A program made the translations under genes and the position numbers. A stretch of 45,742 nucleotides of DNA from Saprospiraceae bacterium. Lineage in GTDB: Bacteria > Bacteroidota > Bacteroidia > Chitinophagales > Saprospiraceae. Location of the stretch: contig JAIXOO010000233.1 in the NCBI GenBank assembly GCA_027486765.1, positions 1 to 45,742 on the forward strand, given 5' to 3'. Shown here piece after piece: positions 38,390 to 45,714 of the stretch. Positions within the stretch are counted from its first letter, which is position 1. Each line of letters opens with the position of its first letter. The notes beneath the pieces were generated by a model. It was given only the letters and a program-made list of their open reading frames with translations, had not been told where the DNA came from and did no database searches.

Positions 38390-38776
38390 TTACAAAGGTT
38401 GTTGGCCGAGGCCGGTGTTGCCCATCTTCAAGGGCTTCTTCCCCATGATGCGAAAGATGGACGGCTTTGCCGGATCGAAGCTTTCCCAAAAAGCGTCCTC
38501 CATCTGGATCATCAGGTAGCCGACACTCCCGTAGCTGGGGTCGCCCTCTTCGACGTGCATGACGTAGGTAGGCTTGGCCTGGGTGTCTTGTTGGTAGAAG
38601 CGGAAGGCAGCATCCTGGCACCAGGCGGCGAAGTTTTTGGTGATAACTAGAATCTGGGTGTTGGGGGAACCGTCGAGCTTGCGGGAGCGGGTGGAATCGA
38701 TACAAACAGTTAGATTAGGGGTGTGCAAGGGGTACTTTTGGCAATTCAGTAGGAGCTCGTTTTTGGCAAAGTTGAT
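38390..38776 (-). pseudogene. 5'-truncated gene of unknown function
   Basis: The frame is open from 38776 to the stop at 38390 and reads like real protein (LTVCIDSTRSRKLDGSPNTQ, ITKNFAAWCQDAAFRFY, GYLMIQMEDAFWESFDPAKP), with a high-GC third-position bias unlike the genes around it. There is no ATG near its beginning; it runs into a stop at 38777-38779 just beside the IS21-type repeats. I read it as the C-terminal part of a transferred gene whose start was lost to an insertion or deletion. Translation from a TTG at 38728 (112 residues) is possible. Family not recognised. Confidence 0.4.
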
Positions 38777-38807
38777 TTAGCCTTCGTGGGTGTATGCATA
38801 AAACAGT

Positions 38808-38844
38808 GCAAAGTGGACAGCGAAATTCGGCGCAAAGTGAACAG
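38808..38844. mobile_element. IS21-type terminal repeat remnant
   Basis: Two copies of GCAAAGTGxACAG (38808-38820 and 38832-38844) lie 24 bases apart. On the other strand they read CTGTxCACTTTGC, the multiple terminal repeat style of IS21-family elements. No istA or istB gene is present in the window, so this appears to be one abandoned end. Confidence 0.5.
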
Positions 38845-38966
38845 TTGAAAAGGCCAATCCAAGTTCGGAATAGTGCAATTAGTTTCATAAGCACATCCCA
38901 CAAAACCCTCGTTTTATGAAACTCCAACTCCTCTGCCCTACCCGCTTCTAACTCCTTGTAAAAAAG

Positions 38967-38982
38967 TCTCAAAAACTGGTTT
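38967..38982. repeat. Direct repeat left of the resolvase
   Basis: TCTCAAAAACTGGTTT here matches TCTCAAAACTGGTT at 39812-39825 in the same orientation, with one A missing in the second copy. The pair brackets the resolvase gene and may be a target duplication or a recombination (res-like) site. Confidence 0.4.
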
Positions 38983-39034
38983 CAATAAACTAAGTTCTAT
39001 ATATTGTGTGCTTAACCGTTTTTTGGGAAAAGAT

Positions 39035-39640
39035 ATGAAGATCGGATACGCACGAGTCAGCACAAAAGACCAAAACCTCGCCATGCAACGCGATGCTTTG
39101 AAAGCCGAAGGTTGTGAACGCATTTTTGAGGAGAAAATCAGCGGCACAAAATTTGAGCGCCCGGAGCTTCAGCGAATGATGGAACAATTGCGTGAGGATG
39201 ATATCGTCATCATCTGGAAACTGGACAGGCTTGGCCGGTCTCTTCCAGACCTGGTTCGCCTGGTCAGCGAGATACAGGCTAAAGGGGCTGGACTGAAATC
39301 GCTGAACGATAGCATCGATACTACCACGCCTCAAGGTAAACTTACGTTTCATCTCTTTGCTGCGCTGGCAGAGTTTGAGCGAGAAATCATCGTCGATCGC
39401 ACCAAGGCGGGATTAAGTGCTGCCCGTGCCAGGGGGCGAGTGGGTGGCCGCCCTAAAGGACTTTCCAAGAAAGCCCAAGACAAAGCCATGATTGCTGCTA
39501 CGCTCTACAATCAGGGCCGGCCCGTGCGGGAAATCTCAGAGCATCTGAATATTTCCAAAAGCACTCTTTACCGCTACCTTGATCATCAGGGCATTAAGCT
39601 GGGCAATCCTTCGCAGGCCACCACGTTTTCACAAAAATAA
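39035..39640 (+). CDS. Serine resolvase/invertase (Tn3 resolvase family)
   Basis: 201 residues from the ATG at 39035 (MKIGYARVSTKDQ), chosen over an upstream in-frame start because resolvases begin with this strand. The catalytic serine is in ARVSTKDQ; KLDRLGRS and EFEREIIVDRTKAGL are the other family hallmarks. A C-terminal helix-turn-helix (RPVREISEHLNISKSTLYRY) binds DNA. The length is normal, so it is probably active. It acts on paired crossover sites, and the short direct repeats on both sides are candidates. No transposase accompanies it. It may be the remains of a small mobile unit, or a stand-alone recombinase in a mosaic region. Confidence 0.93.
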   Translation: MKIGYARVSTKDQNLAMQRDALKAEGCERIFEEKISGTKFERPELQRMMEQLREDDIVIIWKLDRLGRSLPDLVRLVSEIQAKGAGLKSLNDSIDTTTPQGKLTFHLFAALAEFEREIIVDRTKAGLSAARARGRVGGRPKGLSKKAQDKAMIAATLYNQGRPVREISEHLNISKSTLYRYLDHQGIKLGNPSQATTFSQK

Positions 39641-39811
39641 AGAAATAAAGAATTCTTGTAGCCGTGGAAGACAGCCTTTCCACCTTCATCACTAGGTTAG
39701 GTTTGCACCGTGATGGTAAGACCCATGAGCAAGCGGAGCAAAAGCAATCTCAAATCGAAAAACACACCAAACATGGAAGATCAAAAGGAAATTTCACCCT
39801 AATTGCAAATT

Positions 39812-39825
39812 TCTCAAAACTGGTT
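39812..39825. repeat. Direct repeat right of the resolvase
   Basis: TCTCAAAACTGGTT is the partner of the copy at 38967-38982. It also contains the stop codon that ends a 13-codon frame overlapping the neighbouring antitoxin gene. Confidence 0.4.
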
Positions 39826-39851
39826 CTTTGACCAAGCGGTATATAAAATGA

Positions 39852-40082
39852 TCATTGGTCCCAATCTTCATTCAACACATCCTCCAAAGAATAAACAGCT
39901 CCGTCTTCAATGTCTTGATTGGCAATTAGCGCTCTTTTCTTTAACTCATCAGGAGAAATGATCGAAAGGTTTTCAATAGGTTCAGCATTATCCATTATTT
40001 CTTTGACCTGGGACAATACAGAAGTATCGTTGAGTTGTACCAACCATTCAATCAATTTTAGCTTTTCTGCCTGGATATTCAT
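39852..40082 (-). CDS. Orphan RelB-like antitoxin
   Basis: 76 residues from the ATG at 40080-40082 (MNIQAEKLKLIEWL), preferred over a start seven codons upstream. The N-terminal helix, the middle SVLSQVKEIMDN and the acidic C-terminus (QDIEDGAVYSLEDVLNEDWD) match small Bacteroidota and cyanobacterial addiction-module antitoxins that normally precede a RelE/ParE toxin. No toxin follows. The stop TGA overlaps an ATG (ATGA) that opens only 13 codons (MIILYTAWSKNQF, 39814-39855) before a stop inside the direct repeat. The toxin was probably lost when the resolvase segment arrived. Confidence 0.65.
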   Translation of the reverse strand: MNIQAEKLKLIEWLVQLNDTSVLSQVKEIMDNAEPIENLSIISPDELKKRALIANQDIEDGAVYSLEDVLNEDWDQ

Positions 40083-40127
40083 TGAGCGCTTAATGTTTTT
40101 CAAGAATGAGCCAAATATATTGTATCT

Positions 40128-40562
40128 CTATATTTTTTGTACCAGATCGATGGGCTGCCCAGTCAACAGTTCATAAAAATCTTCAATAGAAATGACATTG
40201 ACTCTAGGGAGCATTAGGTCTTTTAGCACTCGAAAATGCCGATCATTGGTAACCAGGTAGTCTACATTGCCTGCAACTGCACAATCGACAAATTTATCGT
40301 CATCAGGATCAGCCGTGATTAGATTCCAACGATAATACTTGATAATGTAATGAACGTTTGAAGCCAAGTGAAAACCGTTGAGTACTGCTTGAGCTGCGAA
40401 TTCACCCATTTCCTCACCGATTATTTCCTCGTACTCATTCAATATGTCTGTAGTGACAAATAAGTCATAACGCTTTTCCTCCAAGGCTTCGAAGATAGCA
40501 TGAAATCTGGATTTCCGGGAAATGGACACCAAAAGTGCATTGGTGTCTAACACTATTTTCAT
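40128..40562 (-). CDS. PIN-domain toxin (COG1569-type)
   Basis: 144 residues from the ATG at 40560-40562. PIN RNase motifs are present: VLDTNALLVS (first Asp), ILNEYEEII (Glu), ADPDDDKFVDCAVAG (acidic cluster) and DYLVTNDRHF (last Asp). These residues coordinate a metal for RNA cleavage. It is a VapC-like toxin of the putative-toxin PIN family. Its start overlaps the stop of the preceding gene (TGATG), typical of coupled toxin-antitoxin pairs. It is complete and likely active. Confidence 0.85.
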   Translation of the reverse strand: MKIVLDTNALLVSISRKSRFHAIFEALEEKRYDLFVTTDILNEYEEIIGEEMGEFAAQAVLNGFHLASNVHYIIKYYRWNLITADPDDDKFVDCAVAGNVDYLVTNDRHFRVLKDLMLPRVNVISIEDFYELLTGQPIDLVQKI

Positions 40563-40795
40563 CAATGGTTTGACGGGTATGCGGTCCTATGATGTTTATC
40601 GATGAGTCCTTGTTCAGTAAGGTTTTTTTCTTCCCAAGCTTTATCCGCAGCATCTTTGGCTTTTTCAAAGAAAAATTTAGCCAACAGATCCCGAATCTGT
40701 AGCAAATCCTCTTCTTGAACATTGCTTGCATAAAGCTTTAGCAACTCTAACTGCAAGTTGCTAAAAGGTTGTGAAATGTTGGCATCTACTCCCAT
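40562..40795 (-). CDS. Antitoxin partner of the PIN toxin
   Basis: 77 residues from the ATG at 40793-40795; a TTG at 40843 would add 16 residues. The central LQLELLKLYASNVQEEDLLQ and DLLAKFFFEKAKDAADKAWE are the hallmark of small proteins regularly found just before PIN toxins. It presumably binds and blocks the toxin encoded by the overlapping gene. The C-terminus (HHRTAYPSNH) is the part likely to reach the active site. Confidence 0.75.
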   Translation of the reverse strand: MGVDANISQPFSNLQLELLKLYASNVQEEDLLQIRDLLAKFFFEKAKDAADKAWEEKNLTEQGLIDKHHRTAYPSNH

Positions 40796-40855
40796 CAGAC
40801 CATTGTTTGCAACAAATTTAGCGGTTTTGAAGGTGTAATTCAAGTTTTAATGAGC

Positions 40856-41713
40856 TTAATCTTTCCACTTCTTGCCAAGCCTAATCTGCTGCTGCTTCGC
40901 CTCTTCAATTTGCAGCTTAAAATTCTCGCTGGTCACCACTTTTTTCCCGATACTCGCCTCAAAAGCAGCTAAGGCCTTACCCGCAGCCGTACCACCCTTG
41001 AGCGCCGCGTTCTTGTTTTCATCAAAGCCCTGCGCATCAGCCTTCAGCGCTTCGATGCGGGTCCCTGCCTCACCTAGCATGGTGAAGATCAGTTCCAGAT
41101 TGGTCATGTGCTCGCGTAGATTTTCGCGATCTAGCCCCTTCAATTGTTTGTGTTCAGTGGGGTTCAGGCCAAAAGTAGCTTTGCTGATTTCGGCAGTGAG
41201 GATAGCATGTTCCTTATCTTTCTGTACTCCTCGGTTGCTCCATTCCTCGGTTAATTGGGTGGGGATAGCGATAGACTGCATGCGCCGTTCAATCGCTTCT
41301 TGAGTGTAGCCCAGATCATGGTAGTATTGGCGGGCGCGTACAGCGGCCAGTTCGGGGTTTTCAATCTCCTGCATGCGCTCGTAACCAACTTTGGCCAGCC
41401 ACTGTTTGTAAGGTTCGGCTTTGGGAGAAGGGATGGATTGGATGATGCGGAAATAGGTTTCCGTGTTGGCGCATTCCGTTTCCTGGGTGCTACTATCCGA
41501 GTCCGTCATTTTGAAGTGTCGACAATTTGTAGACAGATCAATCCCAGTATTTTCTAGTTCTCGTTTTTTTAGTCTATCCCAGTATTCAAGAGGGTTTACA
41601 CTTTCCGTCAGCAACTCGATGACGTCTAGCACGGCAAACCACCATTCATCCTGGTGCCAGGTGCGGCGGATTTCTTTTTCCTGAAAAATGATGAGTTTAT
41701 GTTGTTGTTCCAT
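40856..41713 (-). CDS. BRO-N/DinD-like DNA-damage or antirepressor protein
   Basis: 285 residues. The N-terminus (KLIIFQEKEIRRTWHQDEWW, FAVLDVIELLTES) is a BRO-N domain, a DNA-binding fold of phage antirepressors. The rest (KPYKQWLAKVGYERMQEIEN; YYHDLGYTQEAIERRMQSI; LTAEISKATFGLNPTEHKQL) matches DinD-like proteins, which in enterobacteria are SOS-induced and act on RecA filaments. The protein is complete. It precedes the PIN antitoxin gene on the same strand by 61 bases. A phage or island origin is likely. Confidence 0.75.
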   Translation of the reverse strand: MEQQHKLIIFQEKEIRRTWHQDEWWFAVLDVIELLTESVNPLEYWDRLKKRELENTGIDLSTNCRHFKMTDSDSSTQETECANTETYFRIIQSIPSPKAEPYKQWLAKVGYERMQEIENPELAAVRARQYYHDLGYTQEAIERRMQSIAIPTQLTEEWSNRGVQKDKEHAILTAEISKATFGLNPTEHKQLKGLDRENLREHMTNLELIFTMLGEAGTRIEALKADAQGFDENKNAALKGGTAAGKALAAFEASIGKKVVTSENFKLQIEEAKQQQIRLGKKWKD

Positions 41714-41830
41714 TGGGTTAGATTATCACACAAAATAATTAATTTCATTAAAAATAAACACAAAATGATAAATATTTTGAGGCAAAACCTTCTCTTTTTA
41801 CAGAATCATTTACGCATTGCTTGTATTGGC

Positions 41831-41875
41831 TCCATTGATAGCATTGATCCCATTGACGGTATTGATTCCATTGAC
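41831..41875. repeat. Tandem 9-nt repeat (NNCATTGAY)
   Basis: Five consecutive 9-base units carry the core ATTGA followed by T or C (CCATTGAT, GCATTGAT, CCATTGAC, GTATTGAT, CCATTGAC). A three-unit version of the same motif occurs at 44748-44779. Confidence 0.6.
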
Positions 41876-41907
41876 TGGCTATTGAGATGTCAGGAGGAGC
41901 CCAAAGC

Positions 41908-41976
41908 GGCATTTTTTAGCACAAAGAAAGCACCAAGGCAACACAGAGTACACAAAGACGAGACGTTGACGGGGCA
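41908..41976. repeat. Copy A of an imperfect ~68-bp direct repeat
   Basis: This begins GGCATTTTTTAGCACAAAGA and ends TTGACGGGGCA. The second copy is at 42040-42106, offset by about 131 bases. The AGCACAAAG/ACACAAAG theme resembles extragenic repeats found in many phyla. Confidence 0.6.
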
Positions 41977-42039
41977 GCTTCGCTGTCTTTTTTTGAACCA
42001 CCTTAGAAACCTTAGGGCACCTTAGAAAGCGGCAAAAGT

Positions 42040-42106
42040 GGCATTTTTTAGCACAAAGAACGCAAAGGCAGCACAAGGGACACAAAGGTGAGGCATTGAC
42101 GGGGCA
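42040..42106. repeat. Copy B of the ~68-bp direct repeat
   Basis: Same start and end motifs as copy A, with scattered changes. Between the copies lie short CCTTAGAAA units (42000-42029). No gene is seen from 41714 to 42203. Confidence 0.6.
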
Positions 42107-42203
42107 CTCAGTCAAAAAGGCGGAAAAGTCAGCGACTAGAAATTTGGGGGTAGATCTACACTAGCGGGTTTAGGCTTTTAGCTGGAGGCAGAGGCAAGGA
42201 AAT

Positions 42204-42461
42204 TTATACAGCTTTAGCGCTAATTTGCCCCAATAAATCTGCAGCCATTTCTGGAAGCCTTAGGAAGCAGCGGGTAAACTCAGCTTTTAACAATTGCATT
42301 TCGGCAGGTGGTAGGGTATTGGCATCTCTCCAAAAACGTTCATTGAGCATTTGACGCTCTTCTTTTGTCTCCGCCATGAGGTAGAGCGTGAAAAAAGTAC
42401 GAAAGGTTTTGTTGTCCGTTAAACGGCTTACTACATCCTGGACATGAGCATATTTTTTCAT
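42204..42461 (-). CDS. Small helical protein of unknown function
   Basis: 85 residues, ATG at 42459-42461. Almost entirely alpha-helical by composition, with a Trp/Arg-rich centre (MLNERFWRDANTLPPAE) and a C-terminal helix (FTRCFLRLPEMAADLLGQIS). No family is recognised and no partner gene abuts. It sits in a repeat-rich region beside a XisI gene. Confidence 0.5.
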   Translation of the reverse strand: MKKYAHVQDVVSRLTDNKTFRTFFTLYLMAETKEERQMLNERFWRDANTLPPAEMQLLKAEFTRCFLRLPEMAADLLGQISAKAV

Positions 42462-42600
42462 TCACATAGATTTTTGAATTCAATTCATTCAACCGATCTA
42501 GTAATGCATTGGTATGAAGGAACTAACTTAACCTTATTGTTGCAGTGCCCAACGTTGGCACACGAGAAAGTGGGGGGTGCCCGTTCAATTTTGGTTAATT

Positions 42601-42945
42601 TTACACCAAAGCCTGCCTCATGTATTCAGGCTGAAACGCAATCACAATATCAGCAGGATTTACACCTCTTAAAACGAGTTCTCGATCAACCAATATTTCC
42701 GTATTGTTCAATTGCAACCAAATTTCCCCAGTTGGCTTTATATCGAAGTGCAAGAGCACCAAGTGTACAAATTTATATTTGACCCAGCCCAAACGCACCA
42801 ATTGAAAGTGATTGCGCTTGGTATCTGAAATAACCTGGTACTCTAGGTGTTGTGCAGAGGCATTGTTGCGCTCTGCAGCAAGTTCTTCAAGGTATTGATA
42901 GATGATTTCTTGGTATTTGATGATTTTTTCGTCTATAGCATCCAT
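42601..42945 (-). CDS. xisI: XisI family protein (fdxN element excision controlling factor)
   Basis: 114 residues. The sequence matches XisI throughout: IIKYQEIIYQYLEELA at the N-terminus, HFQLVRLGWVKYKFVHLVLL in the middle, KPTGEIWLQLNNTEI and GVNPADIVIAFQPEYMRQ at the end. In cyanobacteria XisI helps the excision of the fdxN element and usually pairs with XisH. No xisH gene lies upstream or downstream here, so this is an orphan. The length is normal. Confidence 0.88.
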   Translation of the reverse strand: MDAIDEKIIKYQEIIYQYLEELAAERNNASAQHLEYQVISDTKRNHFQLVRLGWVKYKFVHLVLLHFDIKPTGEIWLQLNNTEILVDRELVLRGVNPADIVIAFQPEYMRQALV

Positions 42946-43075
42946 TTTTCAATTGTTTTGGTCAACGAATTGTAGATCAATAGTTTGATCTGGTTTTTTT
43001 CAACAGAAAGGCGTACTCCTTGGCGCAAAAAATGGGTTTCATATTATACATTTTAAGTGAAGGTGAAGTTTCACT

Positions 43076-43408
43076 TCATTCTTTTTCTAGCAATACTTCA
43101 ATCTCTGCAATACTCCGATTCGTGATCTGAGCAATTTGGGCTTTATCCAGTCCGAGGTTGTGCATATTCAATACACTTTGCACAAAGGTTTTACGCTCGT
43201 TTTCAAGAGAGAGCAAAGCCTCCTCCTTTAGCATGCGTTCTTGTTCTGCCCTTTGTTTTTCCTGTTCAGTTCGTTTTTGTTCTTCCTCCAATTTAGCTGC
43301 ATATTCAGCCCACGCTTGCTGATAACCCTCCTGTTGAGCAGTATCCAGCGAGTTTTTCAGATCGTTGTAATGCTTCAAGCTGTCTTCGTATAATAATGGC
43401 TCGTTCAT
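43076..43408 (-). pseudogene. C-terminal remnant of a Rpn/PD-(D/E)XK transposase-family protein
   Basis: 110 residues. It starts at the linker typical for the end of Rpn-family proteins (YEDSLKHYNDLKNSLDTAQQ, EGYQQAWAEYA), then a charged Glu/Lys/Arg coiled coil and the closing helix-turn-helix-like motif (LGLDKAQIAQITNRSIAEIE). The nuclease domain that should precede this is missing, and upstream sequence on this strand gives no continuation. A short stand-alone protein is possible, but a broken gene is more likely. Confidence 0.6.
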
Positions 43409-43643
43409 AAAAACTAGCTTTTGTTGACAAAATTAAGGCTTTTTGCAGCCTAATCCAATTTTTTGTTGGGCGTTTTAAAATAGAATTGTCACATGCACTA
43501 AGAGACGCACAGTCGCCGTCAGTTGGGGGCAGCCCCTCCAGTGGCGGGTTATCCGTGATGCTATTCATGTTGCTTTAGCTCGACTTCTCTAATTCCCCCA
43601 ATTTGCCCTGGCCAAAACCCGCCAAAAGTGCCTTGTCCTTACA

Positions 43644-43718
43644 CCTAAGCGTCCCTACCTTTACCCATGGAACAACTACGACCGAATATTCAAGGAGAAC
43701 ATCGAATATCTATGGTAG
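43644..43718 (+). pseudogene. Short fragment resembling a Rpn-family N-terminus
   Basis: The frame reads PKRPYLYPWNNYDRIFKENI and then EYLW before a stop at 43716. The pattern of a YDRIFKEN-like box near the start is reminiscent of Rpn/PD-(D/E)XK proteins. It lies on the opposite strand to the C-terminal remnant 240 bases away. Weak evidence. Confidence 0.25.
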
Positions 43719-43869
43719 CAAAATTGATCCCCGCCACATCATCCAGAATCTTTTGCTTACTCAAGGCCTGGAATTTCGGTTTAAGTTTTAGGATTCGCAA
43801 CAAGGGTATTTGATTTGAATCCCAATAAATGTAACTTTACCATGCTTAAATGATCAAAAAACAGCTCAC

Positions 43870-44094
43870 ATGAGTGTTCAATTGCTCTACAATACCTATT
43901 TACGTCAACTTTCTATCCAAGAACGGCTAGAGCTGATCCGCTTATTGGTAGATGAAACCATCGTGGTGCAGCATCAGCACTCAGAGGTGGTTTCACTTCA
44001 TGATGTGATGGACTTTGCTGGGGCGGGACAAGCAGATGCGATGGAGGAAGATGCTCAAGCGTATGTTGATAATCTCCGCTCAGAATGGGAATAA
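43870..44094 (+). CDS. Antitoxin of a second PIN toxin-antitoxin pair
   Basis: 74 residues. An N-terminal helix-rich part (YLRQLSIQERLELIRLLVDE) resembles small antitoxins that begin with a hydrophobic dimerisation helix, and the acidic tail (AMEEDAQAYVDNLRSEWE) would contact the toxin. The stop overlaps the start of the toxin gene by 10 bases. The family is not named with certainty; the call rests on layout. Confidence 0.7.
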   Translation: MSVQLLYNTYLRQLSIQERLELIRLLVDETIVVQHQHSEVVSLHDVMDFAGAGQADAMEEDAQAYVDNLRSEWE

Positions 44095-44549
44095 ATGAAT
44101 TGTCACTTAGACTGGAGCAATATGCACAGATTGCTTTGGATACCTCGCCAATCATCTATTTTGTTGAGGCAAATCCACAATATGCTTCCCTTGCAACGCT
44201 TATTTTTCAAAAAATAAGTCAAGGTAATTTGCTAGGGTTCACCTCTACGATTACGTTGACTGAAGTTTTGGTCTTTCCATTTTATAAGCAATTACCTGAT
44301 TTACAAGAAAAATATCGGCAACTTTTACTCGAAAGTAAAAACATTTCACTTGTTCCAATACATCCTGGAGTGGCCATAACGGCGGCAAGTTTACGGGCAA
44401 AATATAAAGAAAACAACCTGCGTACACCCGATGCCTTGCAACTTGCAATGGCTATTGAAACCAATTGTCAAGCCTTTATCACCAATGATAAACGTTTGCA
44501 CGTTATTCAGGAGTTAGATGTGATTGTTTTGGAAGATTATTTGTTTTAA
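44085..44549 (+). CDS. PIN-domain (VapC-like) toxin
   Basis: 154 residues. PIN motifs: IALDTSPIIYFVE (Asp19), TITLTEVLVFP (Glu), LRTPDALQLAMAIE (Asp) and AFITNDKRL (Asp), together forming the metal-dependent RNase site. It is preceded by its antitoxin with a 10-base overlap. It is distinct in sequence from the PIN toxin at 40128 and belongs to another subfamily. Intact. Confidence 0.85.
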   Translation: MGINELSLRLEQYAQIALDTSPIIYFVEANPQYASLATLIFQKISQGNLLGFTSTITLTEVLVFPFYKQLPDLQEKYRQLLLESKNISLVPIHPGVAITAASLRAKYKENNLRTPDALQLAMAIETNCQAFITNDKRLHVIQELDVIVLEDYLF

Positions 44550-44747
44550 CCTCCCGCAAACCCAAGTCTTATCTACTAACTTCCAAGGCATAATCGGAAC
44601 AAATCATGAGACTTATTCCAGCGATCCACTTGCTTCAGCGGGGTGAGTTTGTAAGTGACCAAAAATCCAGAAATCCAAGCCTGAAAAACTGTGGAGTGTT
44701 TCCCACAATTTCCGCGCGCAGATTCCAGATGCAGGGCTCCCCTACCC

Positions 44748-44779
44748 CACAATTGAGCCCATTGACTCCATTGATCAAG
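44748..44779. repeat. Three-unit 9-nt repeat
   Basis: Units AATTGAG, CCCATTGAC and TCCATTGAT share the core of the tandem repeat at 41831-41875. The stretch 44550-44781 otherwise contains no gene. Confidence 0.5.
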
Positions 44780-44781
44780 GG

Positions 44782-44988
44782 TCAAGCCGTTGTGGCCTGA
44801 CACAAATCCCGCAGCGCATCGCTCGTCTTTTCGTCCAGCAACTCACCCCAGGTCAACAAGTAACGCCAAGCCAGGCCACGTTTGCGGCGGGTCGGCTTGA
44901 GGAGGCCAATTCGCCAGCGGTTAGCCAGGTGTTCAGCCCCCTGGATCTGGCGCAGCAGGCTCCTTTGGTTTTCTGCAGTTTTCATCAT
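44782..44988 (-). CDS. Small basic protein of unknown function
   Basis: 68 residues from the ATG at 44986-44988 (another ATG is adjacent). Basic and helical: MKTAENQRSLLRQIQGAEHL, LLKPTRRKRGLAWRYLLTWG. It follows the 215-residue gene by 78 bases on the same strand. Both are GC-rich compared with the window, so they probably arrived together. No family recognised. Confidence 0.5.
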   Translation of the reverse strand: MMKTAENQRSLLRQIQGAEHLANRWRIGLLKPTRRKRGLAWRYLLTWGELLDEKTSDALRDLCQATTA

Positions 44989-45066
44989 CAAATTTCATGG
45001 ATCAGGATTGTGAAGGTATTTGGAATGCTATCGGGTGCTCGGTTCCCGATAGCCTTAAATAACCGC

Positions 45067-45714
45067 CTAAGCCGCTGCGGGCAACTCTGTAGCTGGTTCA
45101 GCCGCACTCAGTTGCGGGCAGGCCTCCACCGGCGGATTATAGTTGTAGCTCAGGATGGGCTCCGCGTCGCCGGTGAGGGTATCTTCTCTCCATAGCGGCA
45201 TCCCTTTGAAGATGCTCTCCTGCGTTGCGATCGCCTCGGCGCTCAGGCGTTTGAAGCTGAACTCCGCGATAAAAAAGCGGCTGTTTTTGGCCTCGGGTGC
45301 CTTGCTGGTGCGTTCGGCGGGAGTGATCGTCAATTCGATTTGGCAGAGGTTGACCTGGTCATAAAAAATCTCCTCGTTGAGGCCCATCAGGTTGTCGACA
45401 CTGTAGCCGTGCAGCAGCAGGTTGCAGACCTGGTTGCCTTGGTTGAGGAAAAACAGTTCCGCCCAACGCTTGGTACTTTGGCCCAGGATGCTGTCGCGGA
45501 AAATCCGGAAAGCGATGGGAATGACGGTCAAAGACTCCTTGGGTTTGGTGATGGGGGTCTCCCCTTTCAGGTTGAACATGCCCCGGCTGGCATCGAAGCG
45601 GTACTGGCGGGGGCGGCCGGGCAGGTAAGCGATGGGAGCGACCTCCGCAGTTTCGGCGTTGATCAGTTGGGCAATACCAGTTGCATTTAACGGCAATAAG
45701 GTTGCTGTTTTCAT
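45067..45714 (-). CDS. Hypothetical protein in a GC-rich pair
   Basis: 215 residues, ATG at 45712-45714. Mixed alpha/beta with few charged clusters: GRPRQYRFDASRGMFNLKGE, IPIAFRIFRDSILGQSTKRW, LFFLNQGNQVCNLLLHGYSV, DQVNLCQIELTITPAERTSK, ending in an Ala/Pro/Glu-rich tail. It has no signal peptide. The family is not recognised. GC content and codon choice are higher than in most of the window, which suggests recent transfer. Confidence 0.6.
   Translation of the reverse strand: MKTATLLPLNATGIAQLINAETAEVAPIAYLPGRPRQYRFDASRGMFNLKGETPITKPKESLTVIPIAFRIFRDSILGQSTKRWAELFFLNQGNQVCNLLLHGYSVDNLMGLNEEIFYDQVNLCQIELTITPAERTSKAPEAKNSRFFIAEFSFKRLSAEAIATQESIFKGMPLWREDTLTGDAEPILSYNYNPPVEACPQLSAAEPATELPAAA

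Noticed and set aside
38715-38972. 85-codon minus-strand frame
   Set aside because: It runs through the IS21-type repeats and has no ATG; only its first third reads like protein and that part is treated under the direct-repeat finding.
43305-43568. 87-codon minus-strand frame
   Set aside because: Overlaps the Rpn-type remnant in another frame and has poor composition.
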